Assembly: GCF_032854445.1 (NCBI RefSeq)
Contig: NC_088303.1
Span: 3,667,501 to 3,731,500 of the forward strand
From: Liolophura sinensis
Lineage: Eukaryota > Mollusca > Polyplacophora > Chitonida > Chitonidae
Direction: 5' to 3'
DNA length: 64,000 bases
A program made the position numbers and the translations under genes. Below are positions 1-11,800 of the stretch, one piece after another. The first letter of the stretch is position 1. Each line of letters opens with the position of its first letter. Under the pieces are notes generated by a model. That model saw only the letters and a list, made by a program, of their open reading frames with translations, was not told the DNA's origin and did not search any database.

Positions 1-455
1 AAACCTGTGGCGTACGTAAGCCGTGCTCTGACGGATGTGGAAACTCGCTACACCCAGATAGAAAAGGAAATGCTTGCCATTGTATTTTCTCTGGAGAAAT
101 TCCATCAATACACCTATGGGCGCCACAAAGGCCACAACAGTACAGCGACGCCCAGACGAGAGATCATATGCCGTAGAAAACTCTGATGGAGTCTACAGAC
201 GCAATCCACACTTGTGAGCAACAGCAACCCCTAAGTCAGCAGAACCACAGCAATCTCCACCTCAACTTGCATGTGCTCCTTCCAGTCCAGCAACTCCTCA
301 ACGACCCACTACAAACCATGCCAGTTCTATAATCCGTGAACCGTCAAACAATAGCCCTTACAAAGCAACGTCCCTTGATGCTTCACCAGTTGTAACCCGC
401 TTTAGTCGTGTTGTGAAGCGCCCGGCTTATCTGAATGACTTTGTGCAAAAGTAAC
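1..455 (+). mobile_element. Ty3/gypsy-type retrotransposon pol fragment, internally deleted
   Basis: The first 120 bases read in frame as the start of a retroelement RNase H domain (PVAYVSRAL, then YTQIEKEMLAIVF and FHQYTYGR), a signature of Ty3/gypsy polymerases. Directly after YGRH the frame shifts into sequence typical of the end of integrase (ERSYAVENSDGVYRRN), so the rest of RNase H and nearly all of integrase are missing. A last open stretch ends in VVTRFSRVVKRPAYLNDFVQK and a stop at about 453-455, which looks like the usual pol C-terminus. In-frame stops lie between the pieces. The element starts left of the window, cannot be autonomous, and is most likely an old defective copy. Confidence 0.85.
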
Positions 456-696
456 TGATAAATGGACTGTGAAAGTAAATGTAACAGTAAAGCTTTAATA
501 TTGGTTTCTCCTTTAACAGCTTATGTTATACTGTTTATGCTGGGTTTAAGTCTTCGTTTGTTTCATACATCTGTGAGTTAATGTAAATGTAATTGTGTTA
601 ATCTGTTCGCGCTGCAAACTAGGCCTGTGTGAACTAAGGACTTTGTGAATGAACTGAAATGTATATCGTTCAGATTTTCATGATACTGAAGTTCTC

Positions 697-709
697 AGAA
701 AAGGGAGAA
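697..709 (+). other. Polypurine tract of the retrotransposon
   Basis: A 13-base purine run (AGAAAAGGGAGAA) sits directly against the TGTCAC start of the LTR. This is the position and composition expected of the plus-strand primer used in reverse transcription of LTR elements. Confidence 0.8.
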
Positions 710-1003
710 TGTCACATTATGTATAAGTAATGACTGCTCCCTACAGTTAGCATCCATGTAACCAAGCAATGACTGCTCCCTCGGCTTGCGGTACAACCTC
801 ATGTAGTGAAGTCCTCCACACCTTGATCTACACTCTGCTCTCCTTTCTTACCTTTTCTTCACACGCAAAGAATGACAAACAGAGCACCGGGTTTAATAAT
901 TCTGTCTTGTTCCCGGTGTAGACTGTAGTGTTCATGTTAGAACAGCAGCAATACTCACGGAAGCTGTGGTGAATAAACGTAACTTGAAAGGCGGTGTGAG
1001 ACA
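710..1003 (+). repeat. 3' LTR of the Ty3/gypsy element
   Basis: The repeat begins TGTCAC right after the polypurine tract and ends GTGAGACA, giving TGTC...GACA ends as expected of an LTR. It carries an AATAAA polyadenylation signal near 972. It also holds a short internal repeat (AATGACTGCTCCC at about 729 and 768). The 5' LTR lies outside the window, so LTR divergence and target-site duplication cannot be assessed here. Confidence 0.75.
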
Positions 1004-2279
1004 TAATTCTAATACGATTGGCCCCTACTTTCTAATGTTTAGCGAATGATCCTTGTCTAAACAGCGAAGTTACCCGCCTAATTCCTGTTTGCTGTTAGGG
1101 ACATACCACGGGTTAGCTCTGAGATCTGTTAGCCTTGCTCTCAGGTTAGCTTCCACATTAACTGCTCTGAACCATTACATTCACTAACCTGGAACTCGGT
1201 CCTTTCATCTGCCCTGTCTCCAAAGTGCCAACGCTGAGAGGTGTCCCGTGCTCTTAAAATAATTCTGAATTCATATCACCTCATTATGTGGGAATAATAC
1301 GGGCAATAACATCGTAAATAACACAAATGTGACCGACGCTCCCACTCAGAGGGCATCAGAACTTCGCAAGCCACCATTTTCAAATCACCAGACTCGGTTG
1401 CTAGGGTGGACTCGGCTACTCTTCCCAAAATTAAAACCAACTTTTTTCACAATATAATTGATTATAGATCATTTCTGTTCATTATTAACACACAAAAGAC
1501 TCCCAAACAATTTGTCAATCGCCCTATAGATGGTGTACATCTAATTGCTTTCAGTCAAATCATTCCACGAGTTTATCTTTTTCCGGACGATGCCGAGTGC
1601 GGCCGACTTAAATTGAAAATGGTGATTAGCGAAGTTAGGCTTGCCGCCGATGTAACAGATACATTTGTGTTAATTTTGACGTTATGGTCTTCATTATTCA
1701 CAAATAACTACATGATATGAAATAAGAATTACTGAAGGGGTTAAAAGAAACCTGTCTTCGTAGAGTACAGCTTGCACATGTTGAGGACAGCACACGCGGA
1801 CGTACCGAGCTCCAGGTTAGTAAATGGAAGAGTACAGATCTGTATTGCTGATAGCTAAACTGGGAAGAATAAACAGATCTCAGATCTGAGGACAGGTGGG
1901 ACATACCACGGTTCACTGTGTAGTGCTAAGAATCTAATGTGACCTCCATCCTCAAGATAATAAATATATTAACTTAGATGAGTTTTATACCACATAAAGC
2001 CTAGCTTTCGGAAACATATAGAAACGCTTTCACTTTTCAAGCTATACCAATATGATATAGGGTTGATGTTATATGTTGTTCTTTTGCAGAAAATCTACAC
2101 CTGTGCTACAAACAGGAGATATTACTTCACATGATAACGTATATCTCTTCACTATGTGATGTCATGAAAGTTAGGCCAGGCGCAAATTGTGATTACTTGA
2201 TAAAACCGGTTCCAGGCAGTTATTCTACTTTAAGAATTAAGTTATTAACACTGCCAGGCTCCAGCCGGTGGTCACTCAC
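1004..2279. other. No gene recognised; probable ODAD3 intron or flank
   Basis: The stretch between the LTR and the leftmost ODAD3-like exon has no frame resembling the next expected coiled-coil segment. Short ORFs here (about 100 and 72 codons) have no recognisable domain or splice context. Since the last visible ODAD3 exon ends with a good donor, this DNA is probably the start of a long intron into which the gypsy element inserted. Confidence 0.5.
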
Positions 2280-4939
2280 CTCCTGCATGAAGTTCAGTAT
2301 CTCATTATACCTGTTAGTGATATGTTTGGCCGTTTCGTATTTGATCCGAGCTTTGTCCAGATCGTTTTGTAGCTGGTGGACCCGCTGTGGACAGAGAAAA
2401 ATAATGAACTGTTACAGAAAAGAAGACTTGATTGAATAACTGATTCTCTTAAATACTGACAGAATGAGATAAGAACAGGGAATGTGCAAATGTTAGATCC
2501 CCTCATTCCAACTCTGTCAAAATAGAGGAGCCATACATATTTATGTTTGTACATGACCAGAAACTCAATTCCCCTGTTCAAGATTAATCGACTGAATTAG
2601 TCAATCAACGAGATTTTCTTTAACGCTATACTCAAGAATTGTTAATTATACGATGGGTTTACTTGAGCCAACTAGAGGAGGAAACTTGTAAGCTCTGGGA
2701 AAACCACTCTGGAAAAATTAGTGGAAGACAAGTCCTCTTCAAAGCACGTTAGACTGCCCAACCACACAAGCGTCGCCGACTGTTTATTATTACCTCGGCC
2801 TCAGAAACAGTAATGGCGGGGGAATCAACAAGTTCCCTCACCAAGGTCGGATTTGATCGGTACTAGCAACAAGAACAGTCGTACCCTTTCTCCCTCCTTG
2901 TCGGCCTCGGATTCAGGATTAACAATAAGCCGGGCCAGCATTTCTTGTAACTCCTGTAGGCGTGACTGTCTCACTTCTGACTCGTACTTCAACTCATTCA
3001 AGTACTTCTTCGCCTCGCAGACTCGGACGTCCATGGTGTTTATGGCTTGCTGCAATGTACATTTTACCAACCAGTTAGTCAATGTTAAACAGCAATCCAC
3101 TTCTTTATTTAATGACTTTTTTTCTTTATGTACGAAGTTTGTCAACTTCCCCGATACAAATTTTTGACTATTATAGTCAATGGAGTTGTAGAAATGAATA
3201 ACGAAGAAATACACGCTTTTCTTCAAAATACTCCCAGTAAAATTGAATTTTCAGTACAATTCTAAACAGTATCGTATCTGCGAAAAAAAAATTATGAAAT
3301 ACTTACCCTACATGTGTAGGATTTCATTGCAAGGAGCTCTTCTTTCCGGGAGTTAAAGACGTTATGGATAACCTTCTTGTCTCCCTGTAAAATACATGAA
3401 TGGTCATAATGGCTCTTAATGCTGAACATAATTGCTTCGTTTATTACTCCGATTTGTCAATATTGTTTTGAAAACTACTCGTGCGACGACGAAATAAACA
3501 ACGAGGAAATAAATGATAAGGAAATAAACAATGGAATATGTTTAGTTGCACGAAAAGAAAAAGGTTAAATCCATGCCAGAAAATCTGTAGTGACAAGTGA
3601 CATAAATGGTGCTATATATGGGATGCGTGACAAATTCGTCTAACAGAAACATCATTCTGGGGGGAGATGAGAAGCCCGGATGGAGACCGTGTTCTACAAA
3701 CCAAAGTCACATTTTTACCTATTACATCCTTAAGAACTTTGCAGTTCCATGCACATACAACGAAATTTGTTTTTAAAAAAACACCGCACTTGTGATTGTG
3801 TGATAATGTCATGATTAACTTCAGACACCAAACACCTCACCATGATGCCGTCAACCCACCCAACCGACCTAGAACGCACCATCATGCCTAGTACCTCACC
3901 ATGATGCCATTCTGAATAAGCGACCTCTTCTGACGGTTTTCTTGCCTCAGTTGCAGAATCAGAGCTTCATTCTTCTCCTTTCTCTCTTCCGCGCTCTCTA
4001 AATATGCCTTTAAATCTCTCTCTGAAAATAACGCATGCATAAAGTTGTTCTGATATGTTGAACTTTAACTTTAACACATAAGGTGCGGTTCAAACCCGAC
4101 CTTGGGGCTTGGAAATTCGTAGATATTCGTGGTCGAGTTAATTACATGCTTGTCTATCAGTCGTTAAGACACACGAAGTACTGGTTCAAATTTTTCTTGA
4201 ACAGAGAATTTGTGTATTCCTCGCTCTAATGTGGAAAACCATTTGTCTTTCATCAATAAGGTGTTCATGTAACCTGTGGGAAAATTCGTCATTAACTTGC
4301 TAAAGGTCAGTGGTTTACCTGGACTCATCAACTTCCTCCATGCACAATAAAATACCTCCATGCACAATAAAATACCTCACAATGCACAATAAAATACCTC
4401 ACAATGCACAATAAAATACCTCCATGTACAATAAAATACTTCCATGCACAATGTCATCATGTATGTGTAAAATGTTTCAGCAAGGCCTGAGAATACATTA
4501 AAGGGCAATGGGATAAACCAATATATTTGAGAAACTTGCTAACTATACGTTTTTTACTTAGGCCTTACCCTCTTAATTTCCTTTCAAATATCTGTATCGA
4601 TGCAAAAAATTGCATCGATACTGTTGTTCTGACTTTTTGCAACAGCCACGACATCCCACAAGAAGTCGACCGTATGGTTTTGTGTCGTGAAGTGAATGGT
4701 CATTGTTAAAAGACAGCTTTTTTTTAGCCTTGGTACCGTGCATGAACGACAACAGGGTATCTCCCAAATCCAGTCACTGATTAGTCACATTTAGCGATAA
4801 AGAGAGAACAACAACAACAACAGAGTTGAAGGGATGGTTTACCTTGTAAATGGATTTTGCCCCTCACTTCTTCTATCTGTTCATTAAGAGGCCACAAGCC
4901 CTCCACTGTCTTTGGGCTGACATCTCCTTTCTGTGCCAT
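2280..4939 (-). CDS. ODAD3: ODAD3/CCDC151-like outer dynein arm docking complex subunit (5' part)
   Basis: Five exons join in phase: 4939-4843, 4021-3900, 3384-3307, 3049-2885 and 2384-2280 (567 nt, 189 codons), then run off the left side of the window. The start is MAQKGDVSPKTVEGLWPLNE. The product is a charged coiled coil that follows the order of blocks I recall for CCDC151/ODAD3: LKAYLESAEERKEKNEALIL then LRQEN (residues about 36-60), GDKKVIHNVFNSR (about 74-86), the QAINTMDVRVCEAKKYLNEL block (100-119), RQSRLQELQEM, and LDKARIKYETAKHITNRY, which corresponds to the family's EKAQ..EAEHI segment. ODAD3 is part of the complex that docks outer dynein arms on ciliary doublet microtubules. Most exon joins have good GT/AG signals; the donor of the fourth exon (AGG|GTACGA) is weak, and a GTGAGG 26 bp downstream would break the frame. 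Related paralogues (ODAD1, CCDC63) are the main alternative. The C-terminal two thirds are not in the window. Confidence 0.85.
4090..4330 (-). repeat. Degenerate SINE-like repeat in ODAD3 intron 1
   Basis: On the minus strand this contains the block AGCAAGTTAATGACGAATTT followed by TCCCAC. The same block recurs at about 23960-23985 and 36570-36595. The shared sequence at three unrelated places marks an interspersed family. The ends are not well defined. Confidence 0.4.
4335..4452. repeat. Short tandem repeat, 20-22 bp unit, in ODAD3 intron 1
   Basis: Five to six imperfect copies of CATGCACAATAAAATACCTC follow one another inside the intron between the first two ODAD3 exons. It has no coding sense; the AATAAA inside each copy is on the strand opposite to the gene. 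Confidence 0.8.
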
Positions 4940-5020
4940 GATGTAAATCAATTTTTGAGCGATGGAAAAGTGGACGGATTTTCCGCCTTCAAAATCCCGA
5001 AGACGTTACTGATGTTATCC

Positions 5021-5115
5021 GGTGTGACGTAGTCTGTGTGTGACGTCATAGTCACTAAACGTCATCAGTCACTAAACGTCATCAGTCACTAAACGTCATC
5101 AGTAAACGTCATCCT
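5021..5115 (-). promoter_or_regulatory. Candidate ODAD3 promoter segment with CRE and tandem CRE half-sites
   Basis: A full cAMP-response-element palindrome TGACGTCA lies at 5041-5048. It is followed by ACGTCA half-sites at 5059, 5076, 5093 and 5106 in a 17-bp tandem unit (GTCACTAAACGTCATCA), with another TGACG at 5025. The cluster is about 85-170 bp upstream of the ODAD3 start codon at 4939, where a proximal promoter or 5' UTR is expected. That CREB/ATF-type factors bind here is inference. Confidence 0.4.
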
Positions 5116-5119
5116 CTGC

Positions 5120-8100
5120 TCGTGTGACTTGTGAAGGTTGTTACGTTGTGCAGGGCTACCTTGATCAATACACATTCTCTGATAACTTTCTGTGTACATA
5201 TTTACAAATTACAAAGTTTTGTTAAGGTAAATCCTTTCATTCTGGTCCCTTGAAATTAGTCTTAGCAAGATCATCCGCTGACGTTTCGAAATGACGTTAG
5301 GCTGTCTAAGTACATATCTTTCTAGCATAGTGGATTTATAGATAGTAACTGCCTTTATCTTATTTCAGGAAACTTCGCAAGTAGGTTTGAATTCTTTTCC
5401 TGCCTAACACTTACAGTATACAACCACATATTGTGTTTCCACTTCTATCTATCTTTCTGCTAGACTGCACAGCAGTTGACTTTATCTACATTACGTTCTT
5501 GCGCTATATTAAACCATTGCAATATAAAGTCAATAAGCGTTAAAAAGTTAATGCAGATAGAGTCCAAGGAAAGAGAATTAAATCCTACTCTCTTTTGTCC
5601 TGGCCATGTGATTGGTAAACGCCGACAAGCTCATTGGACATAAGACTATGTCTGACGTAAGTATAAGACAGCCTGGCAATTCTAGGGCCCAATCTACTAC
5701 AAAGATTAATTTACCTATTTTGCCAGATTGTTAGAGCTGTTAATTTTAGAAAGATGTTTTGAGGTTTGTTTGGAGTACGTGATCATATCCTAGTGGGAAA
5801 ATCTAAAGGAGAGGAAAACATAAAAATCACGACAAAATCAGATGAAAAAGCCTGAAAACTTATTTACAAATATTTTCTTTAAAATTTTTATCGATTTTTA
5901 TTTCAGAAGAAAATGGTATTTCAAAATAATTTTGTATTGTAATAAGTTTTGTAATAATGTTCTAAATAAGGATCTGATGTACCTCTATTAAATCTATTTG
6001 AATGTAAATTTGTTGTTTACACCCAAACATATGCCTTTACTCTAAATTATGCCAATATTTATAATTATATTAAAATATAAATATGTTCACAATCCAGGTT
6101 AAACACATTTGTCAGCTGAAAAGACCAAATTCTAGTACAAATATATTTTTAAACATATCCTACGTCCTTATTTATAGTATTATTAAACAAAGAATATATA
6201 CACCAAGAGGTGGTCCAAAATATCCACCATACAAAGATTAAAAGTGTCTTTTTCTCGAAAAATTATTTTTAAGTGTCTTCATCAGGGAAAACTTTGTTCA
6301 TCTGAACTTTGTGTAATTTTTGTTTTTTGTGTACCTTTAAGCTTCAGTACAAAAGTAAAATTATTTATTTTCCCCCAAAAACGTACATTTAATGTCGAAA
6401 TTTTAGGTGGTTTTGGATAACAATGACTCCCAATATAACGAGAGAGCTAGATGTAGCTCATCTTATCGGAACATTGACAAATACAGAAAACGTCTTATGT
6501 CATCCTTGTGTTATGAACATAAAGAAGTAACTTTATTTCAATTTCTTTTATTTATACCAGAAAACATCAGCCAACACATATAGATATAATTATGACAGAT
6601 TGATTTGCACAGGCTCATAGCCCAGCTCGGTTCAACGAAATTTAGATCAACCACTATAACAGAACTTTGTATCGGACGTTGCAATACATTAAATATGGCC
6701 ATTGGTTATATTTTAAAGCATCCGACATCATATCCATCCCTACTCAACAGAAAACACAATCCTACAGAAACCGTTACGAGATACATCGATATTGCAGATT
6801 TATTTTGAAAACATCCCTTTACACATTTTGAAATAAGAATATTAAAACCCTAAATCTATTTACAGAATAAACTATACAATTTGATACACAAAGATACACA
6901 AGGATGTACAAACAATATAACGTTAAGAAGCCAATATATTTCACTCTATAGAATGCTAACCAAAAAATTCAGTGACCAAACTTTGTCGTTTTGGTAATGT
7001 CCAGTCGAAATAGAAAAACGACAAAAGTGTGTCCTGTATCAACAGCACAGTAATTGTCCAGCAGCCTGTGGAATTGAGAATGTAAATAATTACACACAAG
7101 TGAGACATCTAAGTTTCGTTTGAGGTTCTGTTAATAAGCTTTCACCATTACCCTGCATCATGCAGGACGCTATTTATTTTTGGGTACAGGGGAAATGGGT
7201 CATTTAAGATGTCTGAAAGGAATGGGGGCTACATTTCGTCTGAAGAACATTAAACGTTATGTAGATATATCCTCTGTAGCGATACTCGGTTTCAAATCAT
7301 GAGGTCATAAAATATTCTTGCAGACATATTGATCAAATGTAAATTTGCTTCTTCATCTTTGGTCCTAGGTTTGTGGATACTGCTAGAATCTAGAAATGGT
7401 CACAACAACAGGACCCTGATGTAGATGTTTAAGCTGTGCTCGTAATGAAGTTACGTGCATTCAAGACTTATTACCACCGCTGCATATGTATATCTGTCAG
7501 GTAATTCTGTCTACAGATACGTCCCTTAACAGGTTTCAGAAGGTAAAGTTGTCAAACTAGTTGTACAATTTATCATTAACAAAACGACATTTGTTTATCT
7601 AAATAGTTCAGTATGTAACGTCCTGAGAATAATAGTTCCATAGTCTGTTTGGTTTACCCAGTCGTTTTCTATTGAGCTGACCAGAATTACCTTTCGCTAC
7701 TGACACGTAACACCACAAGCTCTAGACATTGAAATGTCGTACGTCTGTATTATTACAAGGAAAGTGCAGTTAGAATACTTCACCTAATTCATAATGTGGA
7801 ACTCAACAAGCCCTATTTCAACATCAAGAACTCATTGCCTTGGTGACGTGATAATTATTAAGAAAAAACAAGTGGCATGCTGGACAATCTGCGTAGGGGA
7901 GTAAATTGTTTTACAATAGCTGCACCACAAATCGGTTAGAACAAACTCAGTAACTCAGCCTACACTAGTGTCTAAGACAATAGACTGGATTGTTTTTTAT
8001 AATTTCCCAACCTCCAAGTCTAAAACCAAACTGCTGTGAGATCAAGTACCACAAGAGATAAATATAAAATTCATTATGAAGGTTATATTATACTAACAAG

Positions 8101-8545
8101 TTTGTGCAAACAATTTCAAATATGGCAGCGTCAGAAACAGGTTTTTAAGTTGATAGTAGTTTGTGGTGTTACCCTTCGTCAAAACATATTGAACTCCGCC
8201 GAATTTTTCCAGCATGCCACTGTTTTTTTAATAATTATGACGTCACTGAATGCAAACCGACCTTATGCAGTTCAACATTATCAATTAGAAAAAGTGTTCT
8301 AACTTCAGTTTATTTGTCCGAACTTCCAACATATCCGTGTACAGCTTTTGTTGTTACGTGTAAATGGCTAAAGGGGATTTTGGTAGTATAACTGACTGAA
8401 CGCACAGCTAAATACAGGTGAGTGATTAAAACAAACAGACTATAGTCTATGAGTCGGCATATATTGTGGACACTTTCATAGCTATGTGATTTTCATCCGA
8501 CCTAGTCCTGGTCAAATTTTCAGGTAGAACAGCTTCCGTGATCTT
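5120..8545. other. A+T-rich intergenic stretch without a recognised gene
   Basis: Between the ODAD3 start and the 3' end of the serine-rich gene the sequence is strongly A+T-rich, with only short ORFs (67 to 88 codons) of low-complexity composition and no recognised domain. A possible polyadenylation signal for the gene to its right, read on the minus strand, is the TTTATT at about 8309-8316. I see no tRNA, rRNA or clear repeat unit here. Confidence 0.6.
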
Positions 8546-10909
8546 CTATCTCTGTTCAGATCGTTTTCGATTCTTCCGTCTTTTCCGTTTGGGAGGTGCC
8601 TCCCGTTCGCTTTCTCTTGAATTTCTGATTTCACAAAACTCCTGCTCATAATTAGAAAAAACAAATATTTTACTCTTTCGAAAAATTTTAATATAGTCGA
8701 AAACATAAGTTTCTAACAAGAAATATTCACGTATAATGTAAATGTTTTCTCTAGATTATCATATTTTTTTTATATTTTTACCAGGGTTTATGTTGTTCCC
8801 TCTTGACTATATCTTTGTTCGAAATAATCCCCCAAAATTAAAAGCAGATTCACTTTACAGTGCAGAAAAATTGTTGATCATCACTGATACTGGCAATGAA
8901 AGTAAAATAAGCAGAAAAGAGGTTAGTAGAGAATGAATGCTGAAGTTTGGCTGATAACAATTAGGCCAACGAGAGAAGTCATATCTAGCTAAGATATTCA
9001 TTCAGTCCAACACGACCTTATGACATTATGCCATCAGAACAAAAAACCTCCCAATGAAAGCCAGTTTTTGTCAGATAGATGATAGATACACTCAGACGTG
9101 CCAGCAAAACCATGTAATTACCGACATTACCATGTGGATGGGGCTAACAGGGGTAAATTACATGATGCACTCGACTTAAGTTTCCTGATCCACTCTCACC
9201 GCGCATTAAACTCACCGGCACAGGAATGGCTACAGTTGCCTCGTAGTCTTCTTTGCCATCGGTGCCCTCCTGTAGCTTCTGTGCCACCAGGTTTAGTCGG
9301 CAGTCCGTCGGGGAGGATTCAACCTGTGGAAATCGTACGCACCTGTTGAAGTCCATCTCATCTCGCACATCAAAGTAATCCGGCTGCATCTCCCTGAGAA
9401 GTAGCTTGGGCAGGTTGATTAGTTTGGATGGGGAGGAGAAGCCAGTCGGAGGCCCGGACATTGGCGAGTTGGAACCTGTGGAGGAGGAGTACAGCGAGCT
9501 GGATTTGATACTACTGGCGATAGAGCTCGCCATGGATGAGCGACGGATGATGGGCAAGAAACTCAGCCGGGAGTCTGGCAGCACATCTGCAAAAAAACAT
9601 TGGGCGTGAAACCATTCAGTTCAACTATAAAATTACTCAGCTAAGGGAATTAAAATAATTGAGAGGAATTTCATTCAAATTGTCTTTATTGAGCATCCTT
9701 TTTAATACATATGAGAAAGGTTTCCTAAATGGCGTACCTTCTCTCCGTGCAATGGCGACACGATTCCAAACTGCCTTGGTTATTGTTCTCTTGCAGTGAG
9801 TGAGAACTATGTTACCAGTTTGCCCTCTAAACATCGTGGCTAAGGCATGTATGAACGATGGGACACACAGCTTACGTGTGTATATATGCATGTATGCTTT
9901 AGGTTTTAGGTCCTTAACAATTTTTAGTCTAGCCTCTCAGTGCTGGCGAGGAGTCATTATGTGCGTGTACTTGTACTGTGACTTCTTTTGGCAGGGCGAG
10001 TTCATGACGCCAAAGTGCTGCTGTCACCGAAGTATAATGCCGAGGACAGCAGACATGACACTCCACCCAATCACATCACACTGACATTGGGCTAACCAGT
10101 CCTGTTTCCTTGCCCTAGCCTCTCAGTGCTGTGCCGTTTTAAAAGCCTTTCTTTGATCTAGACGGTCGCTCTCCTCAAACAATAGGCCACCGAAGCGCCC
10201 CAAAGCTTACGCATGAATTACATTCGGCAGGAATGGTTTGTCACTAGCAAATCCCCGTGCTACAACCGCTGTTTGATTTGAGCTATAGTTTCCACAACAA
10301 TCTGATACTATTCTGTATTACAGAAATGGGGACAAGTAGGACCAGCAGGATTTTGACGTCATTTTATTGATCTCAAACGTTCCTCTCCTGGTTCATCAAT
10401 ATGACGACACAATAAAGACAGAACGACATTACAGTAGAAAGTAATACATTGTAACATTGTAGACGTTGCGCCCTAATCCATTTTTAAGGTAGCAAATGGC
10501 TCAAGGTCCTGCTTCACACTACTGTGAAGCCTCGCCCAACACGAAGGTTACTGACACCATATATTTCCGTATCCTATCTCTGAGTAACCATGTAACAGAC
10601 ACATTTGGCGTCGTCTGCGGAAATCGAGAATATATCCGTACACCGCTTGACCGTTGTTGTCCAACGAAAAGCGAAGTATTTTGTCTGATGGGGAATAAGA
10701 AAATATGCTGTTTCTCCATTCAGTAAAAGTCATTACCTGACATGACGCTTCGGTTTCGGTATCCTGGCGCGCGCAAATCTCGAGGAGTCACAATGCTGCT
10801 AGATCGACGTCCGACTACATTTGACCCGGGTGAAACCTGAGAAAGGCCTTGACCCTGCTGGTTCTGTGTCGTGTCATCGCCGCTGGGGTCAGGGAGTGTC
10901 ATTTTTGCG
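8546..10909 (-). CDS. Unrecognised serine-rich protein with basic C-terminal tail (3 coding exons)
   Basis: Coding exons 10902-10737, 9586-9216 and 8641-8546 join without breaking phase and end at TAG (8548-8546): 633 nt, 210 residues. The ATG at 10902 sits 7 nt inside an exon that starts at an acceptor (CTTACAG at about 10910), so an upstream exon is expected. Visible features: a polar N-terminus; a serine-rich segment at residues 72-109 (SSMASSIASSIKSSS and following); a conserved-looking stretch LPKLLLREMQPDYFDVRDEM (114-133); and a lysine/arginine cluster PPKRKRRKNRKR (195-206) that could be a nuclear localisation signal. No membrane segment or known domain is seen. Exon 2 contains a 19-bp GT...AG stretch (9324-9342) that is too short to be an intron and reads through in frame. 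The last exon is supported mainly by phase and its splice site. Confidence 0.55.
9925..10150 (-). repeat. SINE family 2 copy, inside intron 1 of the serine-rich gene
   Basis: Read on the minus strand this matches the body seen at about 63520-63660: the blocks GACTGGTT, GCCCA..GTCAGT and GGGTGG.GTGTCATGTC appear in the same order, next to CAGCACTGAGAGG. The segment TAGCCTCTCAGTGCTG occurs twice (9929 and 10118). The copy is old and has no clear tail. Confidence 0.6.
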
Positions 10910-11485
10910 CTGTAAGGTAAAAATACTTTAATGACTCAAATGTTTGTTTCATATTTCAAGAAATCTTTTCTTTATCCATGCAAAAATGAAAAACAAATTG
11001 TGCTACTGTTGTCAGGGAAAATTGAGCGAGTTAAAAGCGCTTGCATAGGGTCCAGATTACCCCTTTTCACTATTCGCGAGGATACGTGATCTCACGTGGA
11101 GAGGTTCGCCAGTATGACTTACCGAGCGGTTTGCACACGTAAAAGACCAAATCTCATCGAAGGTAAGTTTTATAGCATATGATTTGCAATCATTCTGCAA
11201 CAGACAGATGTGTGATTGTCCTGAATATAAAACTTGGACTTAGTTTGTATGTAAGATAAAACAAGCTTACCTTTTCTGTAGTTTGGATATAAAAAATCAG
11301 CACTCGTGCTCACAATCCAAAGATTATTTCACGAGAATCCTGAGATCTCGAAGACTGTATCAAACCTCATGACACTCACGGTCCGGAGAAGCTACATGAA
11401 TATGCTGACACCTAGTGAAGAGTATAACAAAGACAAAATAACGCCAAAAAGACAAAATAACAACGTTAAGCAAGACATGAAATCG

Positions 11486-11800
11486 TAACTGAGGTAAGCT
11501 AAAAAAATCCTAACTGAGGTAAGCTCAACAATCGTAACTGAGGTAAGCTCACAAATCCTAACTGAGGTAAGCTCAACAATCGTAACTGAGGTAAGCTCTC
11601 AAATCCTAACTGAGGTAATCTCACCAACCGTAATTGAGGTAAGCCCACAAACCCTAACTGAGGTATATTGAAGAAACCCTAACTGAGGTACACTATTACA
11701 TCCTGCAGTAGACTACAAAATACTCATAACTGAGGTAATCTCCAAAAACCCTTACTGAGGTATGTTCAAAATACCCTAACTCAGGTAAACTTAAAGGAGA
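11486..11800 (+). repeat. Minisatellite of splice-donor-like units, first cluster
   Basis: About 14 imperfect copies of a 24-26 bp unit built on TAACTGAGGTAAGCTCA. Each unit holds CTGAGGTAAG, which is close to a perfect match to the 5' end of U1 snRNA. The array lies upstream of the serine-rich gene and opposite to its direction. The function, if any, is unknown. Confidence 0.85.

Noticed and set aside
9324-9342. GT...AG stretch inside the serine-rich gene's second exon, read as an intron
   Set aside because: 19 bp is too short for splicing and the reading frame continues through it.
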